In this document: positions 61,087 through 64,000 of the stretch, one piece after another | Layout: each line of letters begins with the position of its first letter | How positions within the stretch are numbered: position 1 is the stretch's first letter | Assembly: GCA_951213105.1 (NCBI GenBank) | Contig: OX578145.1 | Location: 13,274,707-13,338,706, forward strand | From: Amaurobius ferox | Taxonomy: Eukaryota > Arthropoda > Arachnida > Araneae > Amaurobiidae | Reading direction: 5' to 3' | DNA length: 64,000 nt | Notes under the pieces: generated by a model | What the model saw: the letters and a program-made list of their open reading frames with translations, nothing else | Told to the model about the DNA's origin: nothing | Databases searched by the model: none | Translations under genes and position numbers: made by a program

Positions 61087-61546
61087 GCACATATATACAT
61101 ACAGGGACAAACAACTTTCATTGTGTAAGAAAGATATATTATGCAAAATTATGTTCCGCATTTCATTTTAATTTTTTTTATTTACCCCCCCCCCCCCTGC
61201 AGGTTAAAAATAAAACCAAAGCACGTAAGTTATATCATTCTGAGAGTATTAAATTAATTCATTTCAACTCAGCTACCATACATGCCACCTTCGTGCTTAG
61301 GTTCATTAATAGATCGTTAATCAGAAACATACTTAAGCTGATGCTCTTTCGCCAGGGATTTCCGTTCATTATTATGCATAATCGACGGCACATTTTAAAA
61401 ATAGAGACGTGAATGACTGAACCATTAATTTAGGATCGAAAGTAAAGGAGTTCTTTTTACAGTTTTAGCGTCAAAAAATATAAGGGGGTGTTGCTTATGA
61501 GTTTGGCATTGAAACTTTAATACCATTTCTAAATGATTCTGTATAT
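60816..61546. other. Unannotated stretch with TA microsatellite and poly-C
   Basis: TA tract at 61003-61083, with one interruption, and a C13 run at about 61186. No gene seen. Confidence 0.6.
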
Positions 61547-62582
61547 TAAAAATCTGGTGTGGGCAGGCAGAACATGACATTCCCTACATACTAAAATTAA
61601 TTTTCACTTTCTTTTTTAACACTTTACAAATAGTTGAAAAGTGTTTATGACTTTGTTCGTACTGTCTGTCTGCCCGTTCGCACGATAACTGCCGTAAAAA
61701 TAACTTTATCAAAATGAAATTTTAGTATGTTATTCAGACGGTCTGCGGGACATATGGGAATTTAAATACATAATATCACCCAGTTTTGGGTTGAATCCGG
61801 GTGGAAAAAATGAAATACACTGAACCCTATGGGACCTCATTTTTCAAACATTTTTTAAGCGAAGTTAAAATTCATAAATTGCTTCGAAAATTTTAGGAAA
61901 TATTCAAATTATCCCATAAAAATATATAAAAGAAAAAATTTGAAAAATATGTTCTGCAGATTTTTAAATAAAAATTATAATATTAATTATACCCATATAA
62001 TATGAATAGATTACTTGACCCACTTCAAAATAAAATATGGCGTCCATCTTTTTTCCCAGTATAAAAATCGTGATTTTTAAAGTTTTTTAAATTTATATTG
62101 GATGTTGCATTCTTCCTAAAACCGCTTTATTTTTCCGTATTTTCTGTGCATCTATATTCTGCGCCAACGTAATTACAATATTTTTTAGTTTAAATGATAA
62201 TCAAACTTTGATTAGTTTTACAACAAAGTCTAACTTTAATGGATGCAGAATGTAAACAGACGATTGTAAGATGAGCTGTATAAGAATTGCTGAATTTTTT
62301 TCACGTAAAATTATTCAACTCTGGAGTCTGGAAAAAAGTGTATGAGTGAAATATTTACTACTTTTGCATAGAGAGCCAGACGATTTATATTTCGATGATG
62401 TCATTTTAACAAAGTTCATTTTTTTCGAAAGTTAAAAGTTTTCAATAAAATAAGTTATTGGGATAATTAAAGCAATATTGTCTCTGAATGTATCGCATTT
62501 TAGAGATGTTTAAAAAAATTACATTTCAGTTGGAAAGTCTTTCATAATCAATGCTTTATGCATGATTGATCTTTCTTGTCTT
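61547..62582 (+). mobile_element. Family B element, copy 6, preceded by an A/C-type 5' end
   Basis: 61547-61614 starts AAATCTGGTGTGGGC and holds CATGACATTCCCTACATAC, a variant of the A/C 5' end. The B hairpin (AACACTTTACAAATAGTTGA and AAAGTGTT) follows at 61617, then the B body to GCATGATTGATCTTTCTTG. The internal order agrees with 51885-53040 with deletions. Confidence 0.8.
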
Positions 62583-63190
62583 CATCATGCATTACATAAA
62601 ATTTAAATGCATAAAATAACAGCGATACATATGGAATGACATCTGATTTGCAGTTCAAATTAAATTTTTGTTTTCATGCGGTGACCTCTCGTATTTTAAA
62701 ATGACAGAGCGGTAAAAATTACAATAAAATTAACTATCTCGAGAAAGGATCATCCAAGAAAATTTGGGTTTGTTTTATTTGTTTTGCCATAAAAATATCG
62801 GAGGTGTAAAACAAGCATTTAATCAATATATTTAAGCCTATTTCGTTTTTATTTTAGATTTTCAAGATTTTTTTAAGCTGTTTCTAACGAAAAAACTGAC
62901 CTGGTCTGTGTTTTTACATCGTTCGAAAATCTAAGTAACGTAAGGAGAAAATATAAGTAATTTATTTGAAAGATTTTAGGAAATTTTGTTGGACTATAGT
63001 TCTTGAGTTAATATACACACACGCAGACAGACATATAAACAAATATACATAAACATAAATAAACGTCACTCTGAAATTGGTAGATTCGTATTCTAAAGTT
63101 TTTGAAACATATATATCCGCCAAAAACTTTAGTTCCGATTTTCGTTTCCTATTAGAATATTTCTACACATCAACATGTGTTGCAGGGAAG
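62583..63190 (+). mobile_element. Divergent A/C-type element
   Basis: Block order resembles A: a CACACACGCAGACAGACAT tract (63014-63033), ACGTCACTCTGAAATTGGTAG, GATTCGTATTCTAAAGTTTT then TGAAACA, and an end near TACACATCAACATGTGTTGC then AGGGAAGTTAA. The 5' boundary near 62630-62645 is uncertain. No coding sequence. Confidence 0.5.
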
Positions 63191-64000
63191 TTAAGTATAT
63201 GCAATTAATATCAATTTCATGTATAAGCACTATGCCCATCCATGTACTTAACATTTCAATTATACTTTCTTTCAAGAGAAGCTCACAACCATCGGAATAA
63301 TAAAAGAGGAACTTTAATGTTAAAATCGGGTATCGTTTTCTTTTATGTCCCTTGTTTTCTAGCTATTATTTGATTAAAGGCTGATTGTACTCACAGACAA
63401 CAAGATAAGACGTTCAACTCTATTCCTCCAAATGGTCTAAGACCGCAAAGAAAATATTTCGCCCAGCATAATAATGCTCGACAATGCCTTGTATTAAATT
63501 CCGTTGATAGTTAATTTGTACAAATAACATTTTTTCTTTTTATACCTATAGAACCCGCTTGTAGGGAGCGTTTCCAAAGCTAAGATTCAGGTCTTATTTC
63601 TGATATCAGCATGTATGGCTTGTTTCCGCGCTTTCTATGCTCTTAGTATGGAACTGCCAATAAATGCTGTAGTGAAAGAAAGTAAGAAACATTGGAGTTT
63701 ATTTCCTTTATAAATAATAAAATGGATTCTTTGGGTTGAATTATCATTCTTAATTTATTCGTGATCGTGAATCATATAGTTGTATATTTGCAATGTAGTT
63801 GCAATAATTCCTAATTAATCCTTTGTACGAGTTCTTAAAATATATTTATTAATTAACATACTCACCTTAAATTCCACAAGTTTAACTTTTAAAATAAACA
63901 TTATTTATTACACATATTATGATTACAATTAAATTTACATTAATTTTATATACACTCTTAAGGAGACGAACATGCACGTGTGACACCAGGCTTTATATTA
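63191..64000. other. Unannotated stretch
   Basis: AT-rich to the end of the window; no gene or recognised element. Confidence 0.55.

Noticed and set aside
1..64000. CRISPR arrays, operons or bacterial regulatory sites
   Set aside because: Repeat spacing is irregular or spacer-free, and all recognisable coding remnants are eukaryotic mobile elements.

Overview
The window is AT-rich eukaryotic DNA with no host protein-coding gene, tRNA gene or functional rRNA gene that I can support. It is a graveyard of nested and tandem mobile elements: Penelope-like retroelements (PLEs), a LINE remnant, tRNA-derived and 5S-derived SINEs, a Tigger/pogo transposon, Tc1/mariner-type elements and MITEs, a piggyBac-type MITE, a fragment of a Polinton/Maverick-type DNA polymerase, and many copies of short non-autonomous families that I call A, B and C. 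The mix, and long microsatellites carried inside repeats, suggest an invertebrate, most likely an arthropod and perhaps a chelicerate. That guess rests on general familiarity and not on any diagnostic gene.

Layout. 1-4300: a B element split by an A element, a second B element and a 25-bp minisatellite. 5.6-7.2 kb: a PLE remnant (connector plus GIY-YIG endonuclease) between inverted terminal repeats. 7.5-9.1 kb: a tRNA-SINE, a LINE 3' end, and a composite SINE with a 5S rRNA head in front of a tRNA-like head, bounded by a perfect 15-bp target-site duplication. 10.2-15.5 kb: B, a degenerate satellite F, and a run of A copies, some tandem and some inverted. 16.8-22.5 kb: a mariner-type MITE with very long inverted repeats, then two copies of a second PLE-type reverse transcriptase, one on each strand. 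25.1-29.8 kb: a second MITE copy, then a B element carrying a 2.3-kb Tigger/pogo element whose insertion site can be reconstructed. 30.6-36 kb: a divergent A' copy, a SINE with 13-bp duplications, and large CT/GT microsatellites. 36.5-37.5 kb: a 352-bp tandem duplication interrupted by a palindromic TTAA-flanked MITE. 38.6-41.7 kb: a decayed mariner-type transposase and the polymerase fragment. 42.7-57.2 kb: more A copies, an A inside a C, three head-to-tail C copies, then B. 59-60.8 kb: a 24-bp minisatellite and a 750-bp foldback. 61.5-63.2 kb: B and an A-like element.

The most interesting signals are the families A, B and C. They are unrelated over most of their length but share one architecture: a fixed 5' end, a simple-sequence tract near the 3' end, and a strong hairpin as the 3' terminus. 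They also occur head-to-tail. This resembles non-autonomous rolling-circle (Helitron/Helentron-type) elements, but that assignment is inference. The second notable signal is the 5S-tRNA composite SINE. All repeat boundaries were read by eye and may be off by several to tens of bases unless a target-site duplication is given.
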